Assembly: GCA_965222535.1 (NCBI GenBank)
Contig: OZ244957.1
Location: forward strand, 930,001-994,000
Direction: 5' to 3'
Source of the DNA: G965222535 sp965222535
Lineage (GTDB): Bacteria > Pseudomonadota > Gammaproteobacteria > HK1
DNA length: 64,000 nt
The notes beneath the pieces are model-generated. The model was not told the origin of the DNA. It worked only from the letters and a program-made list of their open reading frames with translations, and did not search any database. Shown here one piece after another: positions 41,571 through 49,851 of this stretch. Every line of letters begins with the position of its first letter. Within the stretch, counting starts at the first letter, position 1. The translations under genes were made by a program, and so were the position numbers.

Positions 41571-42722
41571 ATGACCGCTAAGCTCAGCGAAGCGCGCAAA
41601 GCGTCTGCGCCAGAGCAGGCGATCAAAGCCGCCATCACGGCGGCCAACGGTGCGATAGCGTTCTCGCAGTTTGTCGAGTACGCACTGTACGCACCGCGGC
41701 ACGGTTATTACATGTCGCCGCGGTGTCGCTTTGGCGCACACGGAGATTTTATCACTGCGCCCGGTATTTCATCCTTGTTCGCAAGCGCCATAGCCGAGCA
41801 GATTGCGCGTTTGCTGGCGCTGCTAGACAGTTGCACGGTGATCGAGGTCGGTGCTGGCGATGCGAGCCTTGCCGCCGCGTTGATCCCGCAATTGAAACAG
41901 CGCCACCCACCATTTTCCAGTTACCGGATATTGGAACGCAGCCCAGCGTTACAGCAGCGCCAACGGCGGCGCTTAGCAGGACTCTCGCCTGGCGTTGCCA
42001 TTGATTGGTTGAATGACAGGCCAGAGCCACGGTTTTGCGGGGTGGTGCTGGCCAATGAGGTCCTCGATGCGATCCCCTTTGATCGTTTTATTGTCGATAA
42101 TCGCAACATCCTCCCGTTGGGCGTTGGGGTGCGAGGTGACGCGCTGTGTTGGCAGCCGCTGGCAAAAGATGCTGAGTTTGCCGCCGCGGTGTTGGCAGCG
42201 CTTGCGCCGCGCTGGGCGGAACTCGAACATGGCTATGTATCAGAGATCGCGCCATGGCGCGATCTCTGGGTTGCACGTTGGCAGTCATGCATTGAGCGCG
42301 GTGCTTTGCTATTATTTGATTATGGCTATGCCGCACCTGAGTATTATCACCCGGATCGCCGTGATGGCACTTTACAATGCTACTGCGACCATCGCATGCA
42401 CGCCGATCCATTTATTAACATTGGCCGCCAAGATATATCAGCGCATGTCAATTTTTCGGCGCTGGCGGCGGCATCTGACTTGCAACTGCTCGGCTATACC
42501 ACTCAGGCCAACTTTCTACTCGCCAGCGAAGTCCCGCAACGACTGGCGGCTTTGGACCCATTATCGCCTCAGTATATTCAATCGGCAGGCGAGTTAAAGC
42601 AATTGGTGATGCCCTTCGCTATGGGCGACACAGTTAAAGTCATGCTCCTCGGAAACGGCATAGCAAAGGATGCGAAACGCGCCCGACTGCTCGGTGCCGA
42701 TTGCAATGGCCTATACCTATGA
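41571..42722 (+). CDS. SAM-dependent methyltransferase, MidA/NDUFAF7 (COG1565) family
   Basis: A 383-residue methyltransferase of the COG1565 family, whose mitochondrial member NDUFAF7 methylates an arginine of complex I. The S-adenosylmethionine site is VIEVGAGDASLAAAL near residue 92. The family-specific GYYMSPRCRFGAHGDFITAP lies near residue 48, and LANEVLDAIPFDRFIVD is also characteristic. Bacterial substrates are unknown. The ATG at 41571 is chosen, with GTGC/TGCC preceding it; upstream extension would overlap the promoter shared with the divergent pteridine reductase. A pteridine reductase neighbour is common for this family in gammaproteobacteria. Confidence 0.88.
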   Translation: MTAKLSEARKASAPEQAIKAAITAANGAIAFSQFVEYALYAPRHGYYMSPRCRFGAHGDFITAPGISSLFASAIAEQIARLLALLDSCTVIEVGAGDASLAAALIPQLKQRHPPFSSYRILERSPALQQRQRRRLAGLSPGVAIDWLNDRPEPRFCGVVLANEVLDAIPFDRFIVDNRNILPLGVGVRGDALCWQPLAKDAEFAAAVLAALAPRWAELEHGYVSEIAPWRDLWVARWQSCIERGALLLFDYGYAAPEYYHPDRRDGTLQCYCDHRMHADPFINIGRQDISAHVNFSALAAASDLQLLGYTTQANFLLASEVPQRLAALDPLSPQYIQSAGELKQLVMPFAMGDTVKVMLLGNGIAKDAKRARLLGADCNGLYL

Positions 42723-42844
42723 CCCCTGAAGGCCGGTTAAAGCACTTCATCCGCCCCTCTGAACCGTGCGTTACGTACGCTCTTTGCATTGCGCTGCAGG
42801 CCCTTCGTGAAACGCCGCGCAAAAACCCGTATCGCGTAAAACGC

Positions 42845-42956
42845 GCTGATGGTGTTATATTAGGGGGAAGGGTATATTAATCCATAACGGGTAGGGGCTT
42901 ACGAAATGACTCAATACCCCCCCATCCCATTTCAGGGTTTTTCGAGGCGAAGGCAG
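42845..42956 (-). repeat. Type B intergenic element
   Basis: Minus strand: CCTCGAAAAACCCTGAAATG at 42953, GGATGGGGGGGTATTGAG, CCCCTACCCGTTATGGATTA, ATATACCCTTCCCCCTAATA, TAACACCATC. It is a well-preserved type B copy just upstream of fxsA. Confidence 0.85.
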
Positions 42957-42971
42957 TCAATACACTCGACT

Positions 42972-43409
42972 ATGAAAGCTATGCGCCGTATATTATTGGG
43001 ATTGCTTATTTTCGGCATCGCTGAGCTTTACCTGCTGATTGCGGCGGGTAGCTACATTGGCGCGCTCGGCGTGGTATTGTTGATATTGGCTACAGCCGCT
43101 TGGGGAGGCTGGCTGATTCGCTGTCGCGGACTCGCTTGCACTCAGAAGATGCGCACTATAATGCGCTACCGAGAACTACCGCCACTGGCGCTGATGGAGG
43201 GCAGTTTTTTGGTATTCGCTGGCATATTTTTGATTATCCCGGGATTCTTGACCGACATCATCGGTGCCGTGGGCGTGATAGCGCCGCTACGGCGCTGGAT
43301 GACGCAACGGTTTCTGGAAATCAATTTGTACGCCAACCCTGACTACAGTAACGTCACTGAATACCAACATACGGTATTGGAAGGCGAATATAAACGCGTG
43401 GATGAATAG
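42972..43409 (+). CDS. fxsA: FxsA family inner-membrane protein
   Basis: A 145-residue membrane protein of the FxsA family; the E. coli protein relieves exclusion of phage T7 by the F plasmid when overproduced, and its normal role is unknown. It has three hydrophobic segments (about residues 5-25, 29-47 and 75-100). The conserved FxsA pattern EGSFLVFAGIFLIIPGFLTD precedes a short positively charged tail. The ATG at 42972 is chosen since the preceding in-frame residues derive from a type B repeat. groES/groEL, frequent neighbours, are absent; lpxC starts 24 bases downstream. Confidence 0.88.
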   Translation: MKAMRRILLGLLIFGIAELYLLIAAGSYIGALGVVLLILATAAWGGWLIRCRGLACTQKMRTIMRYRELPPLALMEGSFLVFAGIFLIIPGFLTDIIGAVGVIAPLRRWMTQRFLEINLYANPDYSNVTEYQHTVLEGEYKRVDE

Positions 43410-43433
43410 CGCCTTTCGCGTTATAGGGCACCT

Positions 43434-44327
43434 GTGGTTAAACAACGCACACTAAAGCATTCGGTTTCAGCAACCGGTGTAGGGCTACATACTGGAAAAC
43501 AGGTGGATTTGACCTTGCATCCTGCAAAACAGGACACAGGGGTTGTTTTTCGACGTGTTGATTTAGCTGAACGGACTGAAATCAAAGCTAAATTAAGCAA
43601 CGTAGGCGATACCACCCTGAGCACCACGCTTCGCAAAGATCAGGTCAGAATTTCCACGGTTGAGCATCTGCTATCGGCGATGATAGGGATGGGTGTCGAT
43701 AATGCCTATGTCGATGTCAGCGCCCCTGAGGTCCCGATCATGGATGGCAGCGCCGGCGCGTTTGTGTTTCTAATACAGTCCGCCGGGATTGAGGAACAGG
43801 AAGCAGCGAAGAAATTTATTCGCATTAACCACTCGGTCCAAGTCGAGGAAGGCAGCAAATGGGCGCGTCTCGACCCTTATAATGGTTTTAAAGTAACATT
43901 TGAGATCCAATTTGACCAGCCGGTATTCGAAACTTGTGTCAATCGCGCGTCGGTGGATTTATCGACCACTTCATTTGTCACCGAAATCAGCCGCTCGCGT
44001 ACTTTCGGCTACGCCGGGGATGTCGAATACCTGCGCCGCAATCAACTCGCGTTGGGGGGGAGCCTCGATAACGCTGTCATTTATGATGATGATCGCATTA
44101 TCAATGCTGAGGGGCTGCGCTTCCCCAACGAATTGGCGAAGCATAAAATACTGGATGCATTCGGCGATTTGTACTTGCTTGGCTATACGTTGATCGGATC
44201 CTACACGGCGTTCAAATCCGGCCATGCCCTGAATAATAAGCTGCTGCGCAAGCTGGTGGCTGACCCCAGTGCATGGGAGATGGTTACCTATAACGACCCG
44301 CAGGAAATGCCGATCATTTTTTCCTGA
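43434..44327 (+). CDS. lpxC: UDP-3-O-acyl-N-acetylglucosamine deacetylase LpxC
   Basis: Zinc deacetylase performing the first committed step of lipid A synthesis. The 297 residues (E. coli 305) begin VKQRTLKHSVSATGVGLHTG, which fits the family and supports the GTG start at 43434, though the ribosome-binding site is weak (ATAGGGCACCT). Zinc ligands are in STVEHLLSAMIGMG (first histidine) and KHKILDAFGDLYLLG (second histidine and aspartate). The catalytic glutamate sits in EVPIMDGSAG nearby, and the general-base histidine in GHALNNKLLRKL. lpxC usually ends the dcw division cluster after ftsZ; here it follows fxsA, so it has moved. Confidence 0.96.
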   Translation: MVKQRTLKHSVSATGVGLHTGKQVDLTLHPAKQDTGVVFRRVDLAERTEIKAKLSNVGDTTLSTTLRKDQVRISTVEHLLSAMIGMGVDNAYVDVSAPEVPIMDGSAGAFVFLIQSAGIEEQEAAKKFIRINHSVQVEEGSKWARLDPYNGFKVTFEIQFDQPVFETCVNRASVDLSTTSFVTEISRSRTFGYAGDVEYLRRNQLALGGSLDNAVIYDDDRIINAEGLRFPNELAKHKILDAFGDLYLLGYTLIGSYTAFKSGHALNNKLLRKLVADPSAWEMVTYNDPQEMPIIFS

Positions 44328-44359
44328 AGGGCACCTCATGGATATTTGTGGCGTATCGA

Positions 44360-44956
44360 CTAACGCATGGATTCCGATCGTATTGGAACCTCGGGCGAGA
44401 CGATCACCTTGGATGGATCACTGCGGTGGCGCTCGATGGTGAACAAATGACTGGTCGTTATGCCGTGACGACGGTCATGGAAAAACTGCTTCAACGTGAT
44501 CTCTACTGCAGTAAAAGCCAGATCATCCCATGGAACCTGCGCCTCGGTATATAAGCCGGTCTCTGAGCTCTCAGGACCGGCCGCGTGATCCGGACAAAGC
44601 AGGGTCGCGATAAACATCACATACACCTGATCGATGCCGAGAATGTTGATGAAGCTGAACAAACGCTCAACCTTCACCATGGCATTCGCCTCTTCGCGCA
44701 CTTCACGCTCGGCACCGTAAGGCGTTGTTTCGCCGTTCTCCATAAAGCCAGCTGGCAGCGTCCAGCGCCCGCGACGCGGCTCAATGGCGCGTTTGCACAA
44801 CAGCACCTGCGCGCCCCAGATCGGGATGCAGCCGGTGATGATGCGTGGGTTGTGGTAGTGAATCTCGCCACAGGTATCGCAGACAAAACGCAACCGGTTA
44901 TCACCAGCAGGAATGCGTAGTACGACCCGTGCGCCGCACTGACTGCAAAAATTCAT
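44360..44956 (-). CDS. Nudix hydrolase with N-terminal zinc ribbon
   Basis: A 198-residue pyrophosphohydrolase. The first 40 residues hold a zinc ribbon with two cysteine pairs, CSQC and CDTC. The Nudix box reads GFMENGETTPYGAEREVREE followed by ANA, matching GX5EX7REUXEEXXU. The ribbon plus Nudix layout recalls NudC-like NADH pyrophosphatases, but at under 200 residues this lacks the N-terminal domain. It belongs to the family of short ribbon Nudix proteins whose substrate is uncertain. It converges on lpxC with 32 bases between ends, and lies downstream of folK. Confidence 0.86.
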   Translation of the reverse strand: MNFCSQCGARVVLRIPAGDNRLRFVCDTCGEIHYHNPRIITGCIPIWGAQVLLCKRAIEPRRGRWTLPAGFMENGETTPYGAEREVREEANAMVKVERLFSFINILGIDQVYVMFIATLLCPDHAAGPESSETGLYTEAQVPWDDLAFTAVEITLKQFFHDRRHGITTSHLFTIERHRSDPSKVIVSPEVPIRSESMR

Positions 44957-45034
44957 GCTCCTCCTTTCCCGGATACGCTCGGGAAGCGCCGCTTGTCAAC
45001 GCCACATCACTATGGCACCGCATCGCCGCGCAAG

Positions 45035-45556
45035 TCAGCGATTGCCTGCTGTTCCGCCGCCTAGTTCCAGATCATGCATCGCATAAGGTTCCACGAGCGT
45101 TTCACCGGAATGCTGAAACTCGGCCCACAGCGCCGCTATGGTGCGCCCGCTCTGTGGATGAATGAGGCTGCCGGCTAACTCCGCCAGCGGCTGTAAAACG
45201 AAGGCGTACCGCAAAATATCGGGATGCGGAATACAGCGCTGACCCTCATCAACGACGCACTGACCGAACAGCAACAGATCCAGATCCAGGCTGCGGGAGC
45301 CGAGGGCGTCATTTCGCTCTCGGCCACAGAGTCCCTCAATGTCATACAGTACACGCAGCGTTTGCGCGATTGAATCGGCGGTATTGTAACAGGCGACTAG
45401 GTTCAGGAACGGTGGTCCGTCAAATCCAATGGCGGCGGATTCGTATACTGACGAAACCTGTAAACAAGCATAACTATCTCGCAGGCGGTGCAACGCTCGG
45501 CGGATATTGTGCTCGCGATCAAGATTACTGCCAATGCTGATATAGACCTCAGTCAA
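45035..45556 (-). CDS. folK: 2-amino-4-hydroxy-6-hydroxymethyldihydropteridine pyrophosphokinase
   Basis: Transfers pyrophosphate from ATP to the pterin before dihydropteroate synthesis. Family motifs are VYISIGSNLDREHNIRRAL, VSSVYESAAIGFDGPPFLN, and RSLDLDLLLFG with the metal-binding aspartates. HPDILRYAFVLQPLAEL follows near the end. I place the start at the TTG at 45556 (LTEVYISIGSN), within TTGACTGA, which overlaps the folB stop. No ATG lies nearby, and upstream codons would run through the folB coding region. This gives 173 residues against 159 in E. coli, the extra being a C-terminal tail. Confidence 0.9.
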   Translation of the reverse strand: MTEVYISIGSNLDREHNIRRALHRLRDSYACLQVSSVYESAAIGFDGPPFLNLVACYNTADSIAQTLRVLYDIEGLCGRERNDALGSRSLDLDLLLFGQCVVDEGQRCIPHPDILRYAFVLQPLAELAGSLIHPQSGRTIAALWAEFQHSGETLVEPYAMHDLELGGGTAGNR

Positions 45557-45908
45557 ACCGCTCTCGCTCAATGATAACGCCAACACCGCTCGAGTCACTC
45601 AGCGCGCCGACCTTATTAACTTTGATGCGCACCCGCATGACCGCCGCAAACTCGTCAAACACGATCAAAGCTACGTGCTGCGCCAGCGCTTCGACCAATT
45701 GAAATTGCGCTTGACCAACGACTTCGATCACTCGCTTGGCGACGGTTTTATAGCTTACGGTATGCTCAATACGATCAGAGCAGGCGCTGTCGAGGGTATC
45801 GAGGCCCATTTCAAGATCGATGATGACCGTCTGCTTGATCTCGCGCTCCCAGTCATAGATTCCGATCGTGGTATCAATACGTAGCCCTTCAATAAAAATT
45901 ATATCCAT
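45549..45908 (-). CDS. folB: Dihydroneopterin aldolase
   Basis: Converts 7,8-dihydroneopterin to 6-hydroxymethyl-dihydropterin and glycolaldehyde in folate synthesis. The 119 residues match FolB: MDIIFIEGLRIDTTIGIYDW with the conserved tyrosine/aspartate/tryptophan, TVSYKTVAKRV near residue 50, LVEALAQHVALIVF with the pterin-binding glutamate, and KVNKVGAL. It starts six bases after the stop of the upstream PLP enzyme and overlaps folK, so all three are likely one transcript. Confidence 0.93.
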   Translation of the reverse strand: MDIIFIEGLRIDTTIGIYDWEREIKQTVIIDLEMGLDTLDSACSDRIEHTVSYKTVAKRVIEVVGQAQFQLVEALAQHVALIVFDEFAAVMRVRIKVNKVGALSDSSGVGVIIERERFD

Positions 45909-45914
45909 CCAAGG

Positions 45915-47045
45915 TCACGTTTCGCTTGCTAATGCGTGCTGCACATCCGCTTTCAAATCGTTGGCATCCTCAATGCCGACAGAAAGTCGCAACAGCGAAT
46001 CCGAGATGCCGATCCGAGCGCGCCTAGCGGCGGACACTTTTGCATGGGAGGTAAGGCTTGGGGAGCAAATTGTGCTTTCCACACCGCCGAGGCTGACCGC
46101 AGGGCAAATCAACCGCAGCCGATTGAGGAAAGGACGCGTGTCGGCAGCGCGCAATAAAAACGCTACCATGCCGCCGAATCCGCTCATCTGCGAAGCGGCT
46201 AATAGGTGATCAGGGAAATTTTTAAGGCCCGGATAATAGACGCGCTCGACCTGCCGCTGCGATGCAAGGAATTCGGCCATCATGAGTGCGTTGGCGCTTT
46301 GTTGTGTAACGCGCAACGCCAAGGTCTTGAGGCTGCGTTCCAACAGATAGCACGCTTGGGCGTCGAGACTGCCGCCCAATAATTGAGCTAGGTGCCGAAT
46401 TTTCTCAACATGGCGGCGCGATGAAACGATCGCCCCGCAAACAATGTCGCTGTGTCCGCCGAGGTATTTAGTGGCGCTGTGCATCACCACATCCACCCCC
46501 ATCTCAAGCGGGTTTTGATTGATCGGCGATGCGAAGGTATTATCAAACACGGTAACGATCGCGCGTTGGCGGGCGAACTCTGTCACCTTGCGAATATCAA
46601 TAACCGACAGCAGCGGATTGGTCGGCGATTCCATGACGATAACTTTGGTGTTGGCGGTAACCGCTGCGATCAACGCATCCGCATGGGTAGCCACAAAACT
46701 GTACTCGATCCCCCGCCGCTGGAACTCGCTGGCTGCCAAAGCGTGCGTGCCACCGTATAATTCATCCAGCAAAACCACGTGATCGCCGGTGCTGACAAAC
46801 GCTAGGATAGCCGTGCTGATAGCGGCCATACCAGAAGCGAAGACCAAGCCATCCTCGGCTTTCTCAAGGGCGCATAATTTGCTGACCACCGAGCGCTGAT
46901 TGAGCGTATTGAAATAACGCGGATAAGGCACCTCAGCGCGATCACGGTAGTCGTAAGCCGAAGAGGTATGGATGGGGGTGTTGAGTCCGCCAACTGCTGC
47001 ATCCAGTGCGCTACCGGCATGCACGCATTGGGTTGATTTTTTCAT
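45915..47045 (-). CDS. PLP-dependent trans-sulfuration enzyme (cystathionine gamma-synthase/lyase family)
   Basis: A 376-residue PLP enzyme of cysteine/methionine metabolism, likely a cystathionine gamma-synthase or beta-lyase. The cofactor lysine is in MHSATKYLGGHSDIVCG. YPRYFNTLNQRSVVSKLCAL carries the tyrosine/arginine pair that binds the phosphate, ESPTNPLL the family tag, and SLGGVESTICSP the substrate arginine region. The sequence does not discriminate synthase from lyases or methionine gamma-lyase; the residues YF-N where lyases often have YS-R (YPRYFNTLN) are slightly unusual. It is followed within six bases by folB. Confidence 0.85.
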   Translation of the reverse strand: MKKSTQCVHAGSALDAAVGGLNTPIHTSSAYDYRDRAEVPYPRYFNTLNQRSVVSKLCALEKAEDGLVFASGMAAISTAILAFVSTGDHVVLLDELYGGTHALAASEFQRRGIEYSFVATHADALIAAVTANTKVIVMESPTNPLLSVIDIRKVTEFARQRAIVTVFDNTFASPINQNPLEMGVDVVMHSATKYLGGHSDIVCGAIVSSRRHVEKIRHLAQLLGGSLDAQACYLLERSLKTLALRVTQQSANALMMAEFLASQRQVERVYYPGLKNFPDHLLAASQMSGFGGMVAFLLRAADTRPFLNRLRLICPAVSLGGVESTICSPSLTSHAKVSAARRARIGISDSLLRLSVGIEDANDLKADVQHALASET

Positions 47046-47099
47046 CGCTCTACCTAAAGAACCCCTGAGTGAACCAGTGGCAGTGTTGCATGGCAGCCC

Positions 47100-47210
47100 G
47101 GCAGGGAGTGGATATTGTTGGAATGATTATAAATCAACGGCTTACGTTAAAGGTGAGCATGTCCATTGCCCCTAACCATCATCCCGTTGCGACTTTTCGA
47201 GGCATCCTAT
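47100..47210 (-). repeat. Type A intergenic element
   Basis: Minus strand: GGATGCCTCGAAAAGTCGCA, ACGGGATGATGGTTAGGGGC, AATGGACATGCTCACCTTTA, ACGTAAGCCGTTGATTTATA. The last segment has lost the CCCCAATAGACA end. Confidence 0.8.
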
Positions 47211-47329
47211 TATAAATGACAAGGTGCTTTTGATGGAAGCGTTGGCATTTGCTTGCGGGACTGTAACGCGAACTGTGCATTCTTGTTTCAGAAGCGCGCT
47301 ATGACAAGCGCTAACTAGGATCAAGCACC

Positions 47330-48625
47330 ATGGCAATCATTGAAGGTTTTAGGATAAAGAACTACAAAACGTTGCGGGATGTTGCGCCCGGCCGCTTCTG
47401 GAATTCCAAAAAGTGGGCGAAGCTGACGCCGATGACGGTTGTGATTGGCAAAAACGGGGTTGGCAAAAGCACCCTTTTTGATGCCTTCGGTTTTTTAGCC
47501 GATTGCCTCAAAATCGGCCTTGAGGAAGCATGTGACGCCAGAGGTCGGGGTGGTTTTGCCAAAATTGTATCTCAAGGACAACGCGGCCCAGTTGAATTCG
47601 AGATTTATTACAGAGAGGCGGCCAATACACGCCCGATAACCTATGAGTTGTCGATTGGTTGTGATCAAGAGGGACGCCCCTATGTGCTTAAAGAGCGGCT
47701 CAGACAACGCAGAAAAGGACAAAGCCGTGGCAGGCCATTTTCTTTTTTGATACTGGAGAGTGGTAAAGGCATTGCCTGGAAAGGCAAGGAAGCCGTGCAG
47801 CGGATTGATGAGACTAAGGATGGTCGTGACTTACTTTTCCTGTTCGACCGCATCCTATCTGGACAAGCCGATACAGAAGAGTCCCGAGAAACCGAGCTTG
47901 TTGAGTTGGAAGATCACCGAAAACTGGGCATCGCGACCTTGGGATCGCTGAAACAGCACCCAAGAATTGCTGCTTTTCGGCGTTTTATCGAGAGCTGGTA
48001 TCTCAGTTACTTCACCCCCGATGCGGCGCGCAGTCTGCCGCTTGCCGGGCCACAAAAGCATCTCAATATCCACGGCGACAATCTGGGCAACGTGGTGCAA
48101 TTCATGGAACGCGAACACCCACAGCGGCTGCAGAAGATTTTGCACAGTATCGCTTTGAAAATTCCCGGCGTCGGGAAGATCGGCACAGAAAAAACCAGCG
48201 ATGGCCGGTTGCTGCTGCGGTTTAGTGACAAAGGCTTTCAGGATCCGTTTTATGCCCAGCAAATGTCCGACGGGACGCTAAAGGTTTTTGCCTATCTGTT
48301 GTTGCTTGAAGATCCAAGCCCGCCGCCATTCCTCTGCATTGAGGAGCCGGAAAACGGTCTGGATCACAAGCTGCTTGAGCTATTGGCGCAGGAGTTCCGC
48401 GAGCATGCCACTGGGCGAAGTCGAGGGTCGCAGGTTTTTATTACCACCCACCAACCCTATCTCGTTGATGCGCTCGAAGCCGATGAAGTGTGGATTTTGG
48501 AAAAAGGCACGGACGGATTTTCCACCATCCGGCGCGCCAGTGACGATGCCCTTGTCAAAAACCTAGTCGCCCAAGAGTTGCCGCTGGGAGGGCTGTGGTA
48601 CAGCGACTATCTGGATGCGAGGTAA
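47330..48625 (+). CDS. AAA family ATPase (OLD/RloA-like)
   Basis: A 431-residue ABC-type ATPase with the SMC/OLD fold. Walker A is VIGKNGVGKSTLFDAF near residue 40, and the N-terminal FRIKNYKTLRDV is typical. The helical/beta insert spans about 75-300, the signature-like QQMSDGTLKVFAYLLLLE lies near 305, Walker B is FLCIEEPENGLDHKL, and VFITTHQPYLVDAL is the H-loop. There is no C-terminal TOPRIM domain. The next gene is a relic of a family (DUF4276-like) that often accompanies such ATPases. Pairs of this kind occur in defence islands, so an anti-phage role is plausible but not shown. The ATPase itself looks intact. Confidence 0.82.
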   Translation: MAIIEGFRIKNYKTLRDVAPGRFWNSKKWAKLTPMTVVIGKNGVGKSTLFDAFGFLADCLKIGLEEACDARGRGGFAKIVSQGQRGPVEFEIYYREAANTRPITYELSIGCDQEGRPYVLKERLRQRRKGQSRGRPFSFLILESGKGIAWKGKEAVQRIDETKDGRDLLFLFDRILSGQADTEESRETELVELEDHRKLGIATLGSLKQHPRIAAFRRFIESWYLSYFTPDAARSLPLAGPQKHLNIHGDNLGNVVQFMEREHPQRLQKILHSIALKIPGVGKIGTEKTSDGRLLLRFSDKGFQDPFYAQQMSDGTLKVFAYLLLLEDPSPPPFLCIEEPENGLDHKLLELLAQEFREHATGRSRGSQVFITTHQPYLVDALEADEVWILEKGTDGFSTIRRASDDALVKNLVAQELPLGGLWYSDYLDAR

Positions 48626-48629
48626 GCGG

Positions 48630-48870
48630 ATGCGGTTTGATATTCTCATCGAAGATAAATCCGGCAAGGCAGCACTCAAAATCATTGTTCCAAAAATTAT
48701 CGGCGATGGTCATCCCCTTCAAGGTGTTCGCATATAAAGGGATTGGGCACACCCCAAGGATCTTGATGCCCAAGATGACCCAAAAAAGCGCACCTCAGAT
48801 GGACGTCGCTAAAAATGCCTCTCCCAGCTTTGGCTACTTCCGGGAAAAGATATTGAAGCTAACGGCAGCC
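48630..48870 (+). pseudogene. Frameshifted DUF4276-like partner of the ATPase
   Basis: Starts MRFDILIEDKSGKAALKIIV four bases after the ATPase stop and hits TAA at 48735. Protein similarity to what I recall of this family jumps to a second frame at about 48724 (VFAYKGIGHTPR). It then jumps to a third frame at about 48758 (KDLDAQDDPKKR), before a stop shortly after. Two shifts plus the stop mean the gene is dead. The family name comes from the IEDxSGK start and the YKGIGH segment and needs a search to confirm. Confidence 0.65.
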
Positions 48871-48937
48871 AGCGGTTGAATCCACCAAAGAGGCTTGTCT
48901 ATTGGGGGGCAAGGCTTCTGGGAATAGCGGAGGGCGG

Positions 48938-49168
48938 GGACTCTGGGATTTTTAATATTTTTAATCCTGAGAGGCTAGGCGTTGCCTAGCACATCAAAGG
49001 AGAATAAGGAGGGTAAAGACATTTGTATTGGGGGAAGGGTTAAGGCCCTCCTAACACCCCCAAACGCTGTACTCCCTTCCCCCAAACCCCTAACCCCAGG
49101 ATCTCCTGCGCTTTCACCTCGACGCCGTGCAGGGCCGAGGGCGGTAAGTAGGGCTCTGGCATGACTTC
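48938..49168 (-). repeat. Type F repeat, single inverted copy
   Basis: Minus strand from about 49168: GCCAGAGCCCTACTTACCGC, CCTCGGCCCTGCACGGCGTC, GAGGATCCTGGGGTTAGGGG-like, TTGGGGGAAGGGAG, AACCCTTCCCCCAATACAAA, and TGTGCTAGGCAACGCCTAGC. It has the same order as the four tandem units at 58471-59429. The 48870-49212 gap contains nothing else. Confidence 0.8.
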
Positions 49169-49212
49169 GACTTCGCACAAGGCTCTGCGGATTGCTTGGG
49201 GTGCAGTGGCCG

Positions 49213-49851
49213 TTACACAGGACGCTGAACTGCCGCTGGCAAGCTGTCGATGCGCTGCATCTCGGCACTATCAAACAGCGTTGGATCGGCGATATAAGCG
49301 CGCACAAAATCGCTGCCATCATACCCCCAGAACAACTGCCCGTTAATGGCGACGGTCGGCACGCCAAAAACCCCAGCTTTGATCGCTTCATCCGTATTTT
49401 GGCGCAGCAAAGCTTTAACATCAGCATCCTCAATCCGCTGTTTGGCGTTCGTTAGCGCAGAAGCTGCACATAACTCATCCCATACCGCGGGGGTGTTCGG
49501 ATCTTTCCCTTGTTCCCAGATAGCGCGAAAGATAGCATCAATGACAGCCGCGCTATGGTCGCACGCGATAGCCAGCCGCAATGCCGGCAAAGGGCGAAAC
49601 GGGTGTGCCGGCGGCATACGAAAGCCGACCCCAGAGGTACCCGCAAGCCAATGGCAATAACGGTAGGTATGCGTCCGCTTGGCTGGAATCTCAGCCGGCC
49701 CTTTATGTCCATAATGCTTCAGCAAACCCGCAAACAGAATCGCCCGCGGGCGCAGCTCTACAGCTAATGGTCGAGCCTTGAAATCACACCATTGCAAGTA
49801 GGCAAACGGCGAGATGAAGTCAAAATACCACACGCCATAGGGGGTATTCAT
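49213..49851 (-). CDS. 2-hydroxychromene-2-carboxylate isomerase-like (DsbA/kappa GST fold) protein
   Basis: A 212-residue protein of the DsbA-like HCCA isomerase/kappa glutathione transferase family. The start MNTPYGVWYFDFISPFAYLQ has the FISPFAY motif with the catalytic serine. RMPPAHPFRPLPALRLAIA and a C-terminal GVFGVPTVAINGQLFWG are also characteristic. Relatives use glutathione in aromatic degradation, but no aromatic pathway is here. It begins with ATGA overlapping the end of the MEMO-AMMECR1 gene by four bases, so it is coupled to it. An oxidoreductase or thiol role for this operon is inference. Confidence 0.87.
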   Translation of the reverse strand: MNTPYGVWYFDFISPFAYLQWCDFKARPLAVELRPRAILFAGLLKHYGHKGPAEIPAKRTHTYRYCHWLAGTSGVGFRMPPAHPFRPLPALRLAIACDHSAAVIDAIFRAIWEQGKDPNTPAVWDELCAASALTNAKQRIEDADVKALLRQNTDEAIKAGVFGVPTVAINGQLFWGYDGSDFVRAYIADPTLFDSAEMQRIDSLPAAVQRPV

